Positions 1 through 37,255 of a stretch of 64,000 bases of DNA are shown here, one piece after another. Under the pieces are notes generated by a model. That model was not told the origin of the DNA, searched no databases, and was given only the letters and a program-made list of their open reading frames with translations. The DNA is from Undaria pinnatifida (Eukaryota > Sar > Phaeophyceae > Laminariales > Alariaceae). How positions within the stretch are numbered: the first letter of the stretch is position 1; the number at the start of each line of letters is the position of its first letter. The DNA is taken from assembly GCA_012845835.1 (NCBI GenBank), contig JABAKD010000010.1, positions 1,855,501 to 1,919,500 of the forward strand, read 5' to 3'. A program made the translations under genes and the position numbers.

Positions 1-396
1 ATCGTTCGCTTCCTCGATGACCCGGGACCGATCAAGATCGAGCTCCTACCATAATCTTACACCACTTTACGGAGCGCCGTCCACGAGTCCTGGTGCCTTC
101 AACGTCATCAGGCCGGGGGACTGGCTCGCGGTGTCCTACGCAATGCTGACGGGTCCCGCGGAGCCCCCCCTATCCTCCCTTAATAGGCCGGGAAATTGGT
201 GACTACAATGGCTTCAGTATTTTATTTTTTGTTTGTGATTTCGTTTTCCCCACGAGTTGTGTCACCTTCCGGGTGCACCATAACTCCGCTGTTTCAGTTA
301 TGGAGCCTTTAGGGCTGCTGTATCCTTGTCGTTTCTCTTATTCGGTAAGGCCTTTCACTGTCTTTTGGTTTTGTTGTTTACGTGTCCTCCCAGGTA

Positions 397-735
397 CCTC
401 CTTTCTGGTGCGCCTTTACCCACGCACATGGCGTCCCAAGCACAAAGGTTCAGTCGCTGGCTGATATCCTGCTGAGCACATGTCTGTTTTTGGTTCGGAT
501 GTTACCTTTTCTGGTGCCCCTTCACCCACGCCCATGCGTCCCAAGCACAAAGAGTCAGTCGCTGACGGGCATATCCTGCAGTGCACGTGTCTGTTTTCAG
601 TTCGGATGCTACCTTTTCTGGTGCTTCATTACACACGCCCATGCGTCCCAAGCACAGAGATTTAGTCGCTGGCTGGTATCCTGCAGTGCACGCTTTCTCT
701 CCCTCAGCTCGGATGTTACGTTTTCTGGAGCCCCT
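397..735. repeat. Degenerate ~106-bp tandem repeat, about three units
   Basis: The phrase TTTTCTGGTGCCCCTTCACC recurs in variant form at about 401, 507, 613 and 720, each followed by a variant of GCGTCCCAAGCACA and then CAGTCGCTGGC and ATCCTGCAGTGCAC. The spacing is close to 106 bases. Overlapping open frames in several phases across this stretch come from the repeat and are not treated as genes. Confidence 0.75.
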
Positions 736-834
736 TCCCCTGTATTCTGCGTTGCCTTGCATCAGCACTTCCTGCTTAGCACTCTGTTTGACAGTAAGCC
801 CACGGATTAACCCCTACCAGAGGCACCTTTGCCT

Positions 835-880
835 CAATCATCAATCATCAATCATCAATCATCAATCATCAATCATCAAT
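835..880. repeat. (AATCATC)n microsatellite
   Basis: Six or so direct copies of the heptamer AATCATC lie in a row. This is a simple repeat with no coding role visible. Confidence 0.9.
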
Positions 881-3073
881 TACAATGTGTGGGTTGGTCT
901 ATAGCCTCATTTGCTGTCGCTGTTTTGAATAGCAGTATCTTCGATCCACTTCCCGATTTCCTGATGTTTTAGTTAGCCATCGTTAGGCATTGCTACTTCG
1001 CCGTGTGATCTGCATCTCTGACTAGTCAGGGTGGGCTAATGTTATCTCGCGTGCCACCTAATATGCGCTATTTGTATGAGCAATAGACCAACCATCCATC
1101 CCTGTTGGATAATTAAGGTCTGATTTCTTTTATTAGGGCCTGATTTCTGTTATTTAACTGTCGTATGAATCGGAATCGACCGTGGAAGTCGAAATCTATG
1201 CAAGTAGTGCGATTAGGAACTGTCGTGCGATCCAGGAATAAGCATGTACATGTATAGCACGACGGTATAATGAGGCCACGGAATCTGCGCGTTACGTAGG
1301 AGCATAACAATGGTAGCACCCTGTCTTAGGCCACGCCCTGCGCTGATTGGCTCAGGTTACTTAGCTGCACGCTCGCATTTGGGGTAGTTTGGTCCTTAGG
1401 GGCGTACTAGGTCTCGGATATGATTGGTTATGTGTTGGTTTGGTCCTTAATTCTGCTTCGAGTATGCAACGCGTCATGCACATGGCCTTGCGGAAGTGAC
1501 CGACGTAGGCAGTTATCAGCTTGCACTCAGGAGTGACGTCGGGGATGACGCTTTATGTCCTGCCAGCACGAGAGCCGGTACTTGTAGCTTGGCCAGAACC
1601 CCCCCTCCTCTCCCCCCTCAAGTCACTCAAGTATCCTGACCAAATCAAGCCTTGCTCGATAATAACAAGAGACGTCTACTATCTGGGTTTTACACTGCTG
1701 CCAGCTGTGGTCTAGCGATAGACACACTTGCGCCCCTTTCTGCACATCATCTGGGGATCCCCCAAGGCTGTTCGTTCACACAAGCCTAAACTTCTTGTAT
1801 TCAAGGTAATCGCGCCCAATATACTGATGCAATTCAGTATAAACTGTTGATGGCTGTTGTCTAATCTCAAGTAAAATACATACTGATCGAACCAGAATAC
1901 TGACCGCTTGACCAAGTCTCTAGTTTCAAGTCGAAAATACTCAACATATACGGCAGTAGTGCTTGCATTCAACCCACGTAATCAACGTTCAAGTTGAGTA
2001 AATTATGCGACTGTTTAGTCCAATCATCGAGGTTGTGGTGGTTTGGTTGCGCGGTTAAGCAACTAGTCGTGGATTAGTCAACAGCTACTTGAATATAATC
2101 AAATAACCCCAGTTAACGGATCATGGAAACGCCTATTTAGTCAATATATCAAACCACTCCCTTCCGTCAATTCCATCAATACATCATGATGATGAGAAGC
2201 AGCGAACAATTACAATTTGGGAGCCTTGCGCCAGCAGTGCATCTCGAGAGAAGACCCACATCAGCAACGCTGACGAGCTCTCGCCCTCTAGAACATGGAT
2301 CCACCTAAAACCTTCAACAAACAGCGCCATCTACATTCATGGGGCCTTGTTCGGCAGAACCGCGTGTCTCGACGTTGGGCATTCTGTCGCAATTGGTGTT
2401 CAATCTCGAGATACAAGCAACGCAACGCAAACCTGCATGGCTCCGGACAAGGCCACACCACTTTAGATGAGAGCGTCGAAGATTTTAAGATCATCCATGC
2501 TCACGGGAGCGAGAAGTTGCCCGAGTTGTGGCTAGGTCTGCTATGCTCGTGCTGTTTGGTAGATATTCCTCGTTGGAGCACGAAAACAAAAAACACTTTT
2601 CTCTTCAGCTTTCAGTTAGACTAATGATCGACCCTCGATCTGGAGACACAAACACACCAGGGCCGAACGGGTTGCTCCGGACAAGGCTCAATAATGGTGC
2701 GGCAGGTGCGGCAGAACTACGTGTTAGTATATACTATAGGCTTAAGTATGTATAGTCTACCATACGATACAGAGACATATAGGATTTAGTATTGGTATAC
2801 TATATCCTACCGGTATAGATCTGTGGTAACAAATAATATACCTGGTACCATTAACTATACCAGGGTACCCACTCTAGACTAAATCCTGTACCTGGTACAA
2901 TAGACCCCCCCCCCTTGGCCGGCCGAAAATGATAAAAGTGGAGTGTGGGTTCAAGGATGTTTTTTTCACCTACCCTTGTCAGGTGTGTTCTATCGCATAA
3001 CACGTATCGGATTATCGTACTGTTACCTTGAAGACCTTGTCTTTGCCGACGCGCATGAGCTATGCCGTTCGTT

Positions 3074-3589
3074 TCACAGCCGGTTTTCCTCCATACCGTC
3101 CCGTGCAAAGCTAAAGTAGAACGGAAGGATGTCCTGGGACATCGAAGCAGTCAAGAGGGCTCCAGAGGGATGGCCTACCGGTATCTCGGCACGTTTCACA
3201 AACACAGCTCCCCGTCGCGCACGTTGCTGCGGCGTGATGGCTTCCGCAAGAGCCGCGTCTCTCTCACGCTCTTGTCCGCCTCTCATTGCTCCAACGCTTC
3301 CTCGCCAGCAGTACGTAGGCGGTGTAGAATCCGTTCCTTCTACACGCCGCTGTTCATCGCGTTTGTCGAGCTCTGCCTCCTGCTTGGGCAGCTGTTCCTC
3401 CCACTGCTGCTCGGCAGTCTTTGCGTCTCGTTCATCACACGCGGCCTCCCTCTCCCCGATCTTGTCTTTTTTTGGTTTCATCATAACCGCCAAGGTTGCC
3501 TCCGCAGTTCTCTCCGTCGCATTTTTCCTACTCTTCGGCGCGCTGCCGGGGAAGGAAGCCACACGCTTGCCTTTAGGTTTCGTCATCAC
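3074..3589 (-). CDS. Possible hypothetical protein, charged and coiled-coil-like
   Basis: A 171-aa minus-strand frame starts MMTKPKGKRV and has a Lys/Arg-rich N-terminus, then a Glu/Asp/Lys/Arg/Gln-rich stretch (about residues 40-85, with EREAACDERDAKTAEQQWEE) that reads like a coiled coil or a transposon-derived accessory protein. I do not recognise the family. The opposite strand is also open in two frames (3062-3598, 3129-3614), which weakens the case, since a GC-rich stretch can be open by chance. It could be a single-exon gene, a fragment of a larger gene or non-coding. No partner gene is next to it. Confidence 0.28.
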   Translation of the reverse strand: MMTKPKGKRVASFPGSAPKSRKNATERTAEATLAVMMKPKKDKIGEREAACDERDAKTAEQQWEEQLPKQEAELDKRDEQRRVEGTDSTPPTYCWRGSVGAMRGGQERERDAALAEAITPQQRARRGAVFVKRAEIPVGHPSGALLTASMSQDILPFYFSFARDGMEENRL

Positions 3590-4256
3590 GCAACGTAGTG
3601 CAGAGCAACACTAAAAGGATACCAGGCATTGCTTTTTTACGAGTAGCAGTGCAGCACTCGCAGCTATGCTGCGCGCTCACGATCCCACGCCGCCACACGA
3701 TATTTTGCACAGCCGTTAGCACCGCGAGGAGAGATCGTCGATCCTGTGTACCTGGTCTGTAGTATACGAGTCTAGACTATCATACCAAGAGTTGAATTTT
3801 GTAGTAAATTAAAAAATACCTCTATTGAAGCATGCGGTGAGATTGAGTTTCTCAGTACTTTAGCGGCGATATGAAAAATTGGATTAGGGGATGAATCAGC
3901 CTCCAGTAACAAAAAAACTGCAACCTGTAAGCCACCTGCCAGGCAACTCTAATTTTGAGCAATCTTGAGGCCGTTCCGCCCAGCTCAGCTCGCTATTCGC
4001 TCTCACCAACAACCTGGCTCGACTGTCGAAACTCGAAACGTCGACGCAACTTGCAAACTAGCGCGACACCAAACGTGAAACGGTGAAACGGCTGGATATG
4101 AGATGTCGGCATGCAAAACGCATTAATGGAACTCCGATTTTGATTTTCGTCCTTCGTGAGCGGGCGCGACACCGTTCACCTCCAACACCGATAGCGGGAG
4201 AGTCAGTGGAAGACGCTAGGTGCAAGTTGATACGTCGATACAATAAGGACAGAGAA

Positions 4257-18991
<14,735 letters not shown>

Positions 18992-21351
18992 GCTGCCGCC
19001 GTTAGAGTTGACGCTCGTGCAAACCTTTCAGTGTGTCCCATTTCCAGTTAGTGCCCCTTACGCTGTTGCTGTTGCTGTCGCTGTTGCTGTTGCTGCTGCA
19101 GGGCGATGCTTCAGCGGTGCCAGTTTTTGTTTAAGGAAGTTTTTTTGGTGTCGTTTTTTGTTTTATCTGTTTTGATTACTGTAGTAGAGTGCTGTGCTAG
19201 AACCGAATTTGTCTCTTTCTTGTGACGATGCCGAACTTCGCGCGATGAAGGGGTGCCTTTCGGAAGCCCAGTTTAATTATTGGTATTCACAGGCGAGGCG
19301 AGTTCGATTTGGGTTGCCAGTCTGTGGCTGCGGGGAAGCTGCACGCGGAGAGAGAAACGATTTCTTGTGAAATGTTGACCCAATTGGATTCCTGGACGTC
19401 ATCCACTGCGAAGACGTCTACGGCCAGAACGTTGTGTCACCCTGGATGACGACACGTGCCGTGTTGCACCGGGATTTCCAATTACTGTAGTATTAGCTCT
19501 CCTTTATTGCTATAGACCAATCACCAAACTGCGGCGGGCATGCAACTTATTGCATCTCTTCGGGGGCGTTGCTTCTTAATTAACTAAGGCTTGTGCAAGT
19601 CTTGGTTACCCTGGCTCAGTCCAATGTTTTTTTATTGTCGAAGTAAAAGTACGATGCTGCGGCTGCTGTATTTGAGAGCGCTTCAATGGGGCTGTATATT
19701 CTTCCACAAGCGAGCTTACCTAGTGTACTCGTATTAGCGATCAGAGCTGAAGGCATGCTTGGCCAGTAGTCTACGATAGTCTACGGGTGCTCCCTAACAG
19801 GCATAATTCAGTGCGAAGACTTTTGATTACTACTCAGTGCAGAGCCTATCGTTAGAATGCAGTATTATATAGTGCAGAGCGGATGGGTACATGCCACTGC
19901 GGGGGAGGAAGCTGACGCTACTGACGAAGTTCATTGCTGCATATATTGTATTCACAGGTCTTGTGCGAGGAGGTAGGCAGAACAGCTGGTAGAGCAGCTG
20001 GTGGCTGCGACTTTTAATTTACAAACAGCTGCATGAAAAGCAATTTGCCGCTGCGGGTTCCGAATTAGCGTGCGCCGTGTTTCGCTGATGGCGACAGTGC
20101 TTACTCGCAATGACCCCGGCAAGTCCGCGTTGGGACCCGTTCGTGAGAAGGGGACGGGCATGCCCTGACGTTTGGCGGCAAGACTCACAGGCTGCCGACC
20201 CACCCCTGCGGCCACAAGCTTCAACGGGATATGTCGATTAAACACTACTTGCGTGCGGAGTAGATGGGCGATGGTGGCGCTAACCCATCGCTTTCGAATA
20301 GGGCCAGAGAAGATGTATTTTGGACCTCGTTACGGCGTTCTGCAATGGAAGGCACATGTCGAGGTCGAGTGGGTGTCATTTTTTGTGCGATTTCGCTTGG
20401 GGTTTCTGCGCCGAGGCCTTCCGAACGGTTCGGCGATAGGGGGTTCTGACGGGCCACAGCATCCGCATGAGCGGGCGGGGTTATCAGGGCTTGGCGTCAG
20501 CGATACCCCGTATGGGTCGATATTGCAAAGACGCGTTCGCCCGGGGTAAGAGAATCATGCGCGCTCGACATAAGCAGGGTATCGTGTTTTTATCTTGTAC
20601 GCGAAAGGCTTGCGGACGTACTTCGTTCGAGACTTGGTTGCTGTGCGAGTAAACTCAGGTTTTGTCTTTGGTACGCAAACCTGCCGTTCTAAGCGCTGGA
20701 GTGCGCGGTTAGTGGTTAATTCAGCCGAACCGGTCGTCCGATAACCCGTCAATCCTCCGCGCAGCGGAGGGTGCTTGATTTTTCACCTGAAAGTTTGGAT
20801 GTATTGTCGACCGAAGTGTGGCTGCCCCCAATAGTATCGTTACTACCAGGTACATTTTTTGGACACGACCGAATTTCTGTCCACTCGAAGTTAGGCGGGA
20901 ATGGTATCGAGAACGAAGAACGGCCCGCTCGAAAAAGTTATATAGCCACAAAGGGTACCTCTGTCAAGGATGAGCACTACAAAAACAAGAGAAAGGGATT
21001 TTATGCCCGCAATTTTCTGATTGGTCAAAATTTCAGGTTGGATTTTTGTTGTTGAAATTTGTTGTTGAAATTTCTCGGCAGTATAGTCAGTAAAAAACAC
21101 ATTTCGCCCGCCCGCCTTGCGAGGCGCACCCAATTCTGCGAGATTATTAAGCCATCACACATCACGCTTTCGTTAGGAAAACCGAAGACAATGTTCCGCC
21201 AGGGAAACCGAAAACACGCTTCCTACAGGCTAACCGAACCACTACAACCAGTGAAATCGCAACTGCCGTTCATACATTTGGGTTCCGCACATCGCAGAGC
21301 ACGCTAATCGAATAAACAATGATAACCCCTCAACACACCCCTCCCTCCGGA
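18992..21351. other. Intergenic region between convergent genes
   Basis: The dehydratase stop at 18991 and the kinase stop at 21352 face each other tail to tail, so both 3' UTRs lie here. A CTGTTG-type repeat sits at about 19057-19098, just after the dehydratase stop. Short frames elsewhere show no recognisable domain. I could not identify polyadenylation signals with confidence. Confidence 0.6.
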
Positions 21352-30337
<8,986 letters not shown>

Positions 30338-30692
30338 GTCCCCCTCTCAAGCTGTTTCACACCGCGCTTTCCATGTCTCATGCATCCGTTATGCTCATGA
30401 GAGAGAGCATTGCAAGTTCTCGCATATATGCATTACGGCGCTATATATTCGTTCCTTTCTGTCATGCGGGTTTAGGAGTTTAGGAGTGCGATGCGCGGTC
30501 TCTTCGACGCCGGTCGGATTGTTCGATGGCAGAAAAAAGGCGGTTTCGGAAAAACTGGTTGACCTTATATAAAAAGCCTTTGCGTTTCTTTACAACTCCT
30601 TTTTTATTTACACATTCGGGTTTTGGGAGATTGGAGGGGTGCCCACTGGCTTCCCTCTGTGCACCACCCCCGTTTGCAGCGGATACTCGACT

Positions 30693-31530
30693 ATGGATCA
30701 TGCCTCAGCGATACCCATCCCACAGGACCTTGAGCCCGATCAGGAGGCGATGCTGAAGAATCTTCAAGGCGGTGAGCTCGGTTTCGGCCCTTCCAGTTTT
30801 CTGTCAAGTGACACCGAGTACCCCACTGACCCATGTCACGAGCGATGCCTTCAAAAAGGCTTGGCTTGCTTTGGGGTGCCGGCGGTAAACAAGAGGCTCG
30901 CCAGCTCCATTGCCTGTCCTTTCGACTGGCCTCATCAGCGTGATGATCACGCCCCCCCATCCTCATTTCGACCTGCAGTTATGCTAAGCCGAGGTTTCGA
31001 ACACGGTGGTTGTGCAACCACCCTTAGTCGTGCCTGTGTTGCAGCAACGTCGCAAAGTTTGGACATGATGAGTCGGTCAATTCAATTGTTCAATTCGAGA
31101 TTCGTCGACTCGTGCTCGCCTGGAGCTGGGAGGAGTCGTCTTTTCGTCTTTTCTCCGCATCCAGTCGCTGCTGCATACCCCAACTCTGCGTCCATGTGGG
31201 CACTTTTTATCTTGCCAGCAGTGGCGTAGAGCACTCTGAGCGCCACTCCGTGCTGAGAGTGGCTCTCGATACCCTCACATCGGCACAGCAGTGTTTGCCT
31301 GAACGACACATCTATCAACGTGTGCTGTTCATGACGACGCCGCGTTGTCGCCGGAGCTGCTGTGTGGATATTTTTTTTTGTAGGTGGAAATTGTAAAATT
31401 TGTTGAATTTGTGGGGGAAATTCCATCGGTGGGAGAATGGACACTTGGGGAATATGAGAAGTACGAACCAGTGCTTGTCTTCTTGTTGTCTCATGCTGAG
31501 CCGCTGGTTAGCTCGACGCGTTACTTCTAG
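30693..31530 (+). CDS. Possible unrecognised gene, head to head with the kinase
   Basis: Several exon-like pieces lie on the plus strand. At 30693-30771 the frame MDHASAIPIPQDLEPDQEAM runs up to a GTGAGC donor. A frame around 30809-30884 reads THVTSDAFKKAWLALGC before GTAAAC. A frame around 31212-31322 reads RVALDTLTSAQQCLPERHI. At 31384-31530, after a strong TTTTTTTTTGTAG acceptor, 48 residues (FVGEIPSVGEWTLGEYEKYE within) end in TAG. Phases link up only partly: the first intron would be 37 nt, which is too short for normal splicing, so the model is unsafe. I do not recognise the protein. If real, it would share a ~355-bp promoter region with the divergent kinase. Confidence 0.33.
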
Positions 31531-34500
31531 AAGTCGGTGCTACGTCGGGGCGCTCGGCGGGTCTGTGTCTCGATTGTTTCGACACAGGCCAAGCGCTTCT
31601 CTTGGCGTCATGGCGCATCGTTCCGAGGAAAACGTACGAAAAGAGTACATTATTTCATACTTGAGTACAGTACACGTCACGTACTCGCAGTATTCGTAGT
31701 AAAAATACGTGCCTTGGTACCAGCAGCTGTGCCTAGTCCGAGTAACAGTCCCCCATTACATAATAAGTGCAAAATAGACTACTGCTGTAGACGCAGCACG
31801 TAAATACCTGGTGTACAAGTAGAGCAGTTATATTATTTTTTACTTCCAACAGCAGTAGAAGAGCCCGTACCGAGTATCTGCGCGAGCAGGGTATGATACC
31901 GTCATCGCCCAACCGTAGCCCCGGTAGCTATCATGGTGCTGTGCACGAGTACTGCTGCTGCTGTGCTTTGCTGTTGTCGTAGTGCTCTGTTGTACCGGAT
32001 ACTCGGTAACGAATGACTTTTACATACTGCTGTATTGCTTTGTCCACGCGGGCTAGCTTCGCGTTGTGAAACTTTTATTTTGACATGGGCGGCAGGATTT
32101 TGTTGGCGCTTTCGTGTGTTGTGTTCGGTTGAGATGCCGCAATTCGCCGACCCCAAACTGCCGAACTCCCACAGTTAGTAGCAGGAGCTAGTAGAAAGTA
32201 CGCTGCACCGTGTTCCCTCTCGTCCGTATATAGCACAGAGAGTCAACCGCCGCACGGCAGCAGTCTATGAGCTATATACTTGAACTGGTGTTCAAAATTT
32301 TATGAGGTGAGCTGAATATGACTGCCAGGTACGATTCACGTGAGTGCCTTTAGTGTCCAATCCCGTTCACGAGAAAATGCGGAGAAGATTGCACGTGCTT
32401 CTTGCCGAAACGAATTGTCGTGAACACTTCGAAAATGGAGGTGATAATAAATTACGAACTTTTTATCAGGGATGTACGGTACCAGTATAATCAGGATTTC
32501 AGGCTGTCATGTTGAAAATGCATAGCAGCAGTGCTGCTGTTGTGGCAGCGCTTGCGGTTGCCAAGGTTTGCGAGCGCGACTTCTTGGCAACAGCAGTACC
32601 AGCTCAGCATAATCCTGCGGTATGATCCTGCGGTATGATCCTGGTTGATGATACCGTGTACCAGGTACCAGGTATATTTGTCTATGTCCCTCGTATGTTG
32701 CCTCAGTGTCCACTCCTCCACCCGCCCACCCCATCCCTCCTCGACAGGGAGCGTGAATCTGCTCAAGTTCGGGAGGCGTGGCACACCCCACATGAGGACG
32801 TTCACACTCACGCCAGACATGCATCTCAGCTGGTGAGCTATTGATTTTCACGTCAATTGTCATATTATTACAAGTGCTGTTATCGGTCGTTATCACAGCT
32901 GACGTTTTCCATTTTTTTTTAAATTATGAAATGAAATTTTGTGCACCTTCTGCTGTGTATTAACGAAATATGGATGTCCCACGCAGCTTTCAAAGTTGAG
33001 TCTCAACCATTCAATCGGTCGTACTCACAGCTGACGTTTTTCATTTTTTTTCAATTTGATTGATTAGACTGCTTGCCGGAACGTACGAGGTTTTTCAATA
33101 CCGTAAAAAATACCGCAACATTGCAGTGGTCGCGGAGATTGTCTCTATGATACGATAGGATGACGAACCGGCGCGGACACTGCTGCGTGTTCTGGTTGCC
33201 GATGGGTGCAAAAGTAACAGTTGAATGCGAAAACCCTCACACAGCGCTTGCACCGGGTATAGTCGCACGTGTCAGTGTTGCTTCTTGTCGTGCAATTTGC
33301 GATTTTTTACAGTTTGTGCATTTTGTGCAACACCGGTATACCCTACACCGAGGCAGCATCACTCGAGTTTGTGCTGCTGCTGCTGCTGCTGCTGTGGCTG
33401 CCGGCTGCTGTAGTTTCGTTCCGACCGCATGGCACAAAGGCGTGGTCCGTGACCAGACCATCGTCACCACATGATCGTGACTAGATAGATCATAGTGGCC
33501 ACAGGCCTTGACCAGATCGTTCGCTTTCAGGAGCTCTGTTGTCGTTTGTTTGGCGGACGAGGTCTATGGTCTCGGTCTTCTCTCGTGTAGATCAACATGG
33601 CTTAGCGATGGCAATATCAGTACCTAAGCTGGTGCTGAGCACCAGAGCCCTACCCACTGCAATTGTGCCATAGTACGCACCAATGTTGAATGCGACGTAA
33701 TCGTACTTGATACACGCATGCACATACGATACACCTGTGTTGCTGTGCCCACAAAAAAAACGGGAATGACGAGAAATGACGGTGAATGCCCTAAACTGGC
33801 GGCGCGACTGCTGGGAGCATACGTAGCAACTGCGCAAACGATACACTTCATGGCCGCGGCGCACCGGGTTTCTCCACTGCTAACAAGACAAAGGCCACAC
33901 CAACTACAGAACAGACTGCTTGTATCATGACTGGATGACTTGGGGGGGTCCCTACGGACGTGGTGTGCCATTTGAAGGCTTCAGTGGGGAGCACGGCGCC
34001 GGTGAAAGAGCACAGAACGCTCAATGACCCAGTGCGGGCTGTGTTTGCCATAACTCCGGTTTCAATAATGTTTGACGTTATAGGTTGTATCTCATTTTTC
34101 GCTTTGTGGGCAAGGCAACACGCAGGTGGATAGGGAATGGTGGCTGCTCGTGTTGTGATGTGTGATGTTTTGATCGTGTTTCGTATCTGGTACTTTGTAT
34201 TCGCGTTTTGCTCTTTTTCGTCCGGAGTCGTTTGCGACCAACAAGGAACCTGGATGACCGATTATCTGTTACCAGGTACCAGGTACATAGTTTTATTTGC
34301 ATTCTGAATTCCACAGATGTCTGGATTCGTTCCCTCAATGCGGGTTTTACAGTTTCCGTGCGCAGAACAAGGAGCTGAACGTCTTAGTCCTGTTGACCCT
34401 GCATTAGCAGGGGGGTCACGGACCTGTATCCTTTACGAGGGTACACGTAACACGCGCCGTCGAAGTACCACACGCACCTTGCAAACCGGGTTTTGATCAA

Positions 34501-37124
34501 AATCCTTCTTGGTCGATCTCACTCACAGCTGAAGTGTATTTTTTTTCTCCTCATTTGTAGATAAAAAATAGATGAATAAGTTGAGTTTAAACCATTCAAT
34601 CGGTCGTACTCACAGCTAACATTTTTCAATTTTTTATCAATCATTTCAGCAGAGAAGAATATCGAATCTCAATCATTGTACACATACAAAATGACAGTAT
34701 AATACAAGTACCAACAGCGCAGCTTGCAAAGACGAGTATCGACCCTAAATTCGTCGAACTCGCAGTTGTCGTTAGAATAATTTTATAAAATGATCTCAGA
34801 AAACGCGAGAGGGTTAGGAAGACGATTTATTATGATACGAACACCGAGTATACCAGGTACAAGCAGTTTACCAGGTACAAGCAGTTCACCAGGTACAGCA
34901 TACACCAGTTTCAAGAAACTCTTACTTTCGCGTACCTGGTACTTGAGATCAGTTTAGTGTGAGAGTACACACTGCTGTATCCGAGTACGGTGCGATGTAA
35001 AGTAACTGAAACCACGCTTGGCGTGTCGGGTGCACGGTACCGTTCGAGTGGCGTTATCGTACCGGGACGTACTCGTTGAAGACTTTTAAATGTAGCAGTT
35101 GCAGCAGCAGTAAATATGTACACACAGCAGTGCTTGGTACCGGTATGAACTATTCGTATTGGAATCAGACCAGCAACAGTGACTATATTTCAAAGTGCTT
35201 TCGTGGCAACCCGGTGCTGTGCGGCCTAGCCCCTATTCGGTAGCATGACGATTTTTATCTCTTTTTTTTTATATCCTCCGGCAGATGGGGAACAATAAAG
35301 CTTATGCTAATCCCATTTTCCAGGTATTATCATACATGTGTGTGAATTTAACTCAATTGTATTCGAAATCCAGCGCTATGATAGCTTGCGTATCCTTCGG
35401 TTCCCGTGGTAGCGGCAGCGCGAGCTGTCCCTGTCCATGTCGGCGGTCCCCGTTACTACTCAAGCAGCGCAAGCTGCCGTTGTATACGGATACGTGAGTA
35501 TGTCGACCTGACTCGGTCCCTGGGGACAAGGTGCGGTGGAGATAGCCACCCGGAAAGTCATCTCTCGGGGTAGTGTGGGACTTGCGCCCGCTGACCCATT
35601 AACGAAACCCCCGGCCATGAGAAAACAGCCTTCCGATGGGTCTTGGTCCAGTTACGGTCCACCCTACCCACCTATTCGGTCGTTGTTCCTCGGCAGGATT
35701 TTTTCCTGTATGAAGTTCGGGCACCAGCATTAGGATTACTGGTACAACGGGTGTACATGGGTATTCACCCGCGGGTATTAACTACGTTAGAGGTATAGTC
35801 TAGTATTGATGGTATTATAGTGTCAGTTACTCTGTTACAGGGAGGACCGGCGTCCTATTACTATTACGTATTAGTATTAAATACCAGAATACCAGGTAGT
35901 GGGGTTACGTCGGCGGCTGACGGCTGATGCTATGCTTCCTTCATACCAGAGGGTACCTGTTTTTTTTCACTTCGTAATGCGCGAGATGAAATAACGAAAT
36001 AACGAAGTATCGGCAGTAACAGAAGTTTACAGCTATTATTTTGTGGTCTCAAGTCTATTAATAATAATGAAGCTTTTTTGTACGTTGCATTTGGCACCGT
36101 ATACATTATATTTTCGTTGTAAAAATATAATTGCACTCAGTGTTGTGAGATGGAAGATTGTGTCCAAATTCATCTTTGCAAGCTGTGTGTGATACTCCTA
36201 TCGCCCGTATTACTGTGTGCGTGTCCTCATTAAGGATATAGGTCGGCGACTCCCCTTGTAGCTACAGTGTAGCTTACCAGGGTCAACAGGGTGATGTTAG
36301 TCAGTCTGTGCGCGGAAACTATAAAACCCGTTTTTGAGGGGGACAAAATCTGACAGCTGTGGAAGGAAATGCATCAGTTGACCAAGTGTATCCGGAATGT
36401 CGTATAACCGGTGAGGGGGCGGAGTTTCTAAGGGCGTGGGGGCCTGGGTTTGAACAAGAGGGAGCGGGGGGGGGGGGGGGAGGGGAGGGGCGGGGCAACT
36501 CGATCTGTGCGCGGAAACTGTAAGTCCTTTGAGGGGACAAATCTGACGGTACTATTGTACCATATGTACCGCGATATACTCGTATTATACAACAATTTAA
36601 GTGGAGGTGGGAGACTCTATTGAAGACTGATGAGCTAATTAGATCGGTGATGGGTCGATCGGTGGTTAGTCGATAGGTGAGGGGTGATCAATCATCGATC
36701 ATGCCGCCTCCTCCGTGGGCTTAATTTTCTTTTCCCTTGGACAGACTTTTTTTTTTTCAGGTTGTTTATTCTATGATATTCTCCTGTTTATTCTATGATA
36801 TTCTCCTGCTGAACGTGTGGGCGATATATTATAAAATTTAAAATTCACTCCAGCTGTGAGATCGAAGATTTTGTCGAAACTCAGGATATATCTGATACAT
36901 CCGCAGTGATGGCCTTATCGACAAGCCGTGACCACATGTGCTTTCCCTTCCCCCCAGTTATTTGCCTATTGTTTTGCGTAATTGATACCGGTAAAGTTTA
37001 TTCAGGGTTCCCCCTGCTTGTCGATTGTCATCGAATTTTGCAAGGTTGTGTTCTGGAGGGTACGTACAAACCATACCCGGGTTGTTCACCCCGCGTATTA
37101 CCCTACAAATGACTTATTTTGAGT

Positions 37125-37255
37125 TCTGTATTACATTCATACCCGTACCCGGAACGTCTGGAAGTTCTGTACGTCATTCACACCCGTACCCGGAACTTCG
37201 TACCCGGAACTTTTGGAAGTTCTGTACGCCAGTGCCACAAATACCCGGGGTACAA
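37125..37255. repeat. Minisatellite cluster 1 (ACCCGGAACTTCTG family)
   Basis: Units built on TACCCGGAACKTCTGGAAG followed by TTCTGTACGYC and CACCCGTACC occur about three times. The same unit recurs at 38.07-38.27 kb and 39.60-39.90 kb. Confidence 0.8.

Larger units (their letters stand above)
1..4256. other. Intergenic region upstream of the dehydratase gene
   Basis: I see no convincing gene here apart from one weak minus-strand frame at 3074-3589, listed separately. The stretch holds a degenerate tandem repeat (397-735), an AATCATC microsatellite (835-880), an AT-rich TATA-like patch around 2720-2850 and several TACCTGGTA-type palindromes near 2840-2900. The last 200 bases before the ATG at 4257 should contain the promoter and 5' UTR of the dehydratase, but no core element is distinct enough to name. 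Confidence 0.6.

Noticed and set aside
3129-3614. 161-residue plus-strand frame opposite the weak minus-strand ORF
   Set aside because: It has Ser/Arg/Leu-rich composition without a domain; the minus frame looks slightly more protein-like.
35575-35640. ADPLTKPPAMRKQ phrase resembling the end of a Copia RNase H
   Set aside because: The match is only six or seven residues and no other pol motif lies within several kb.
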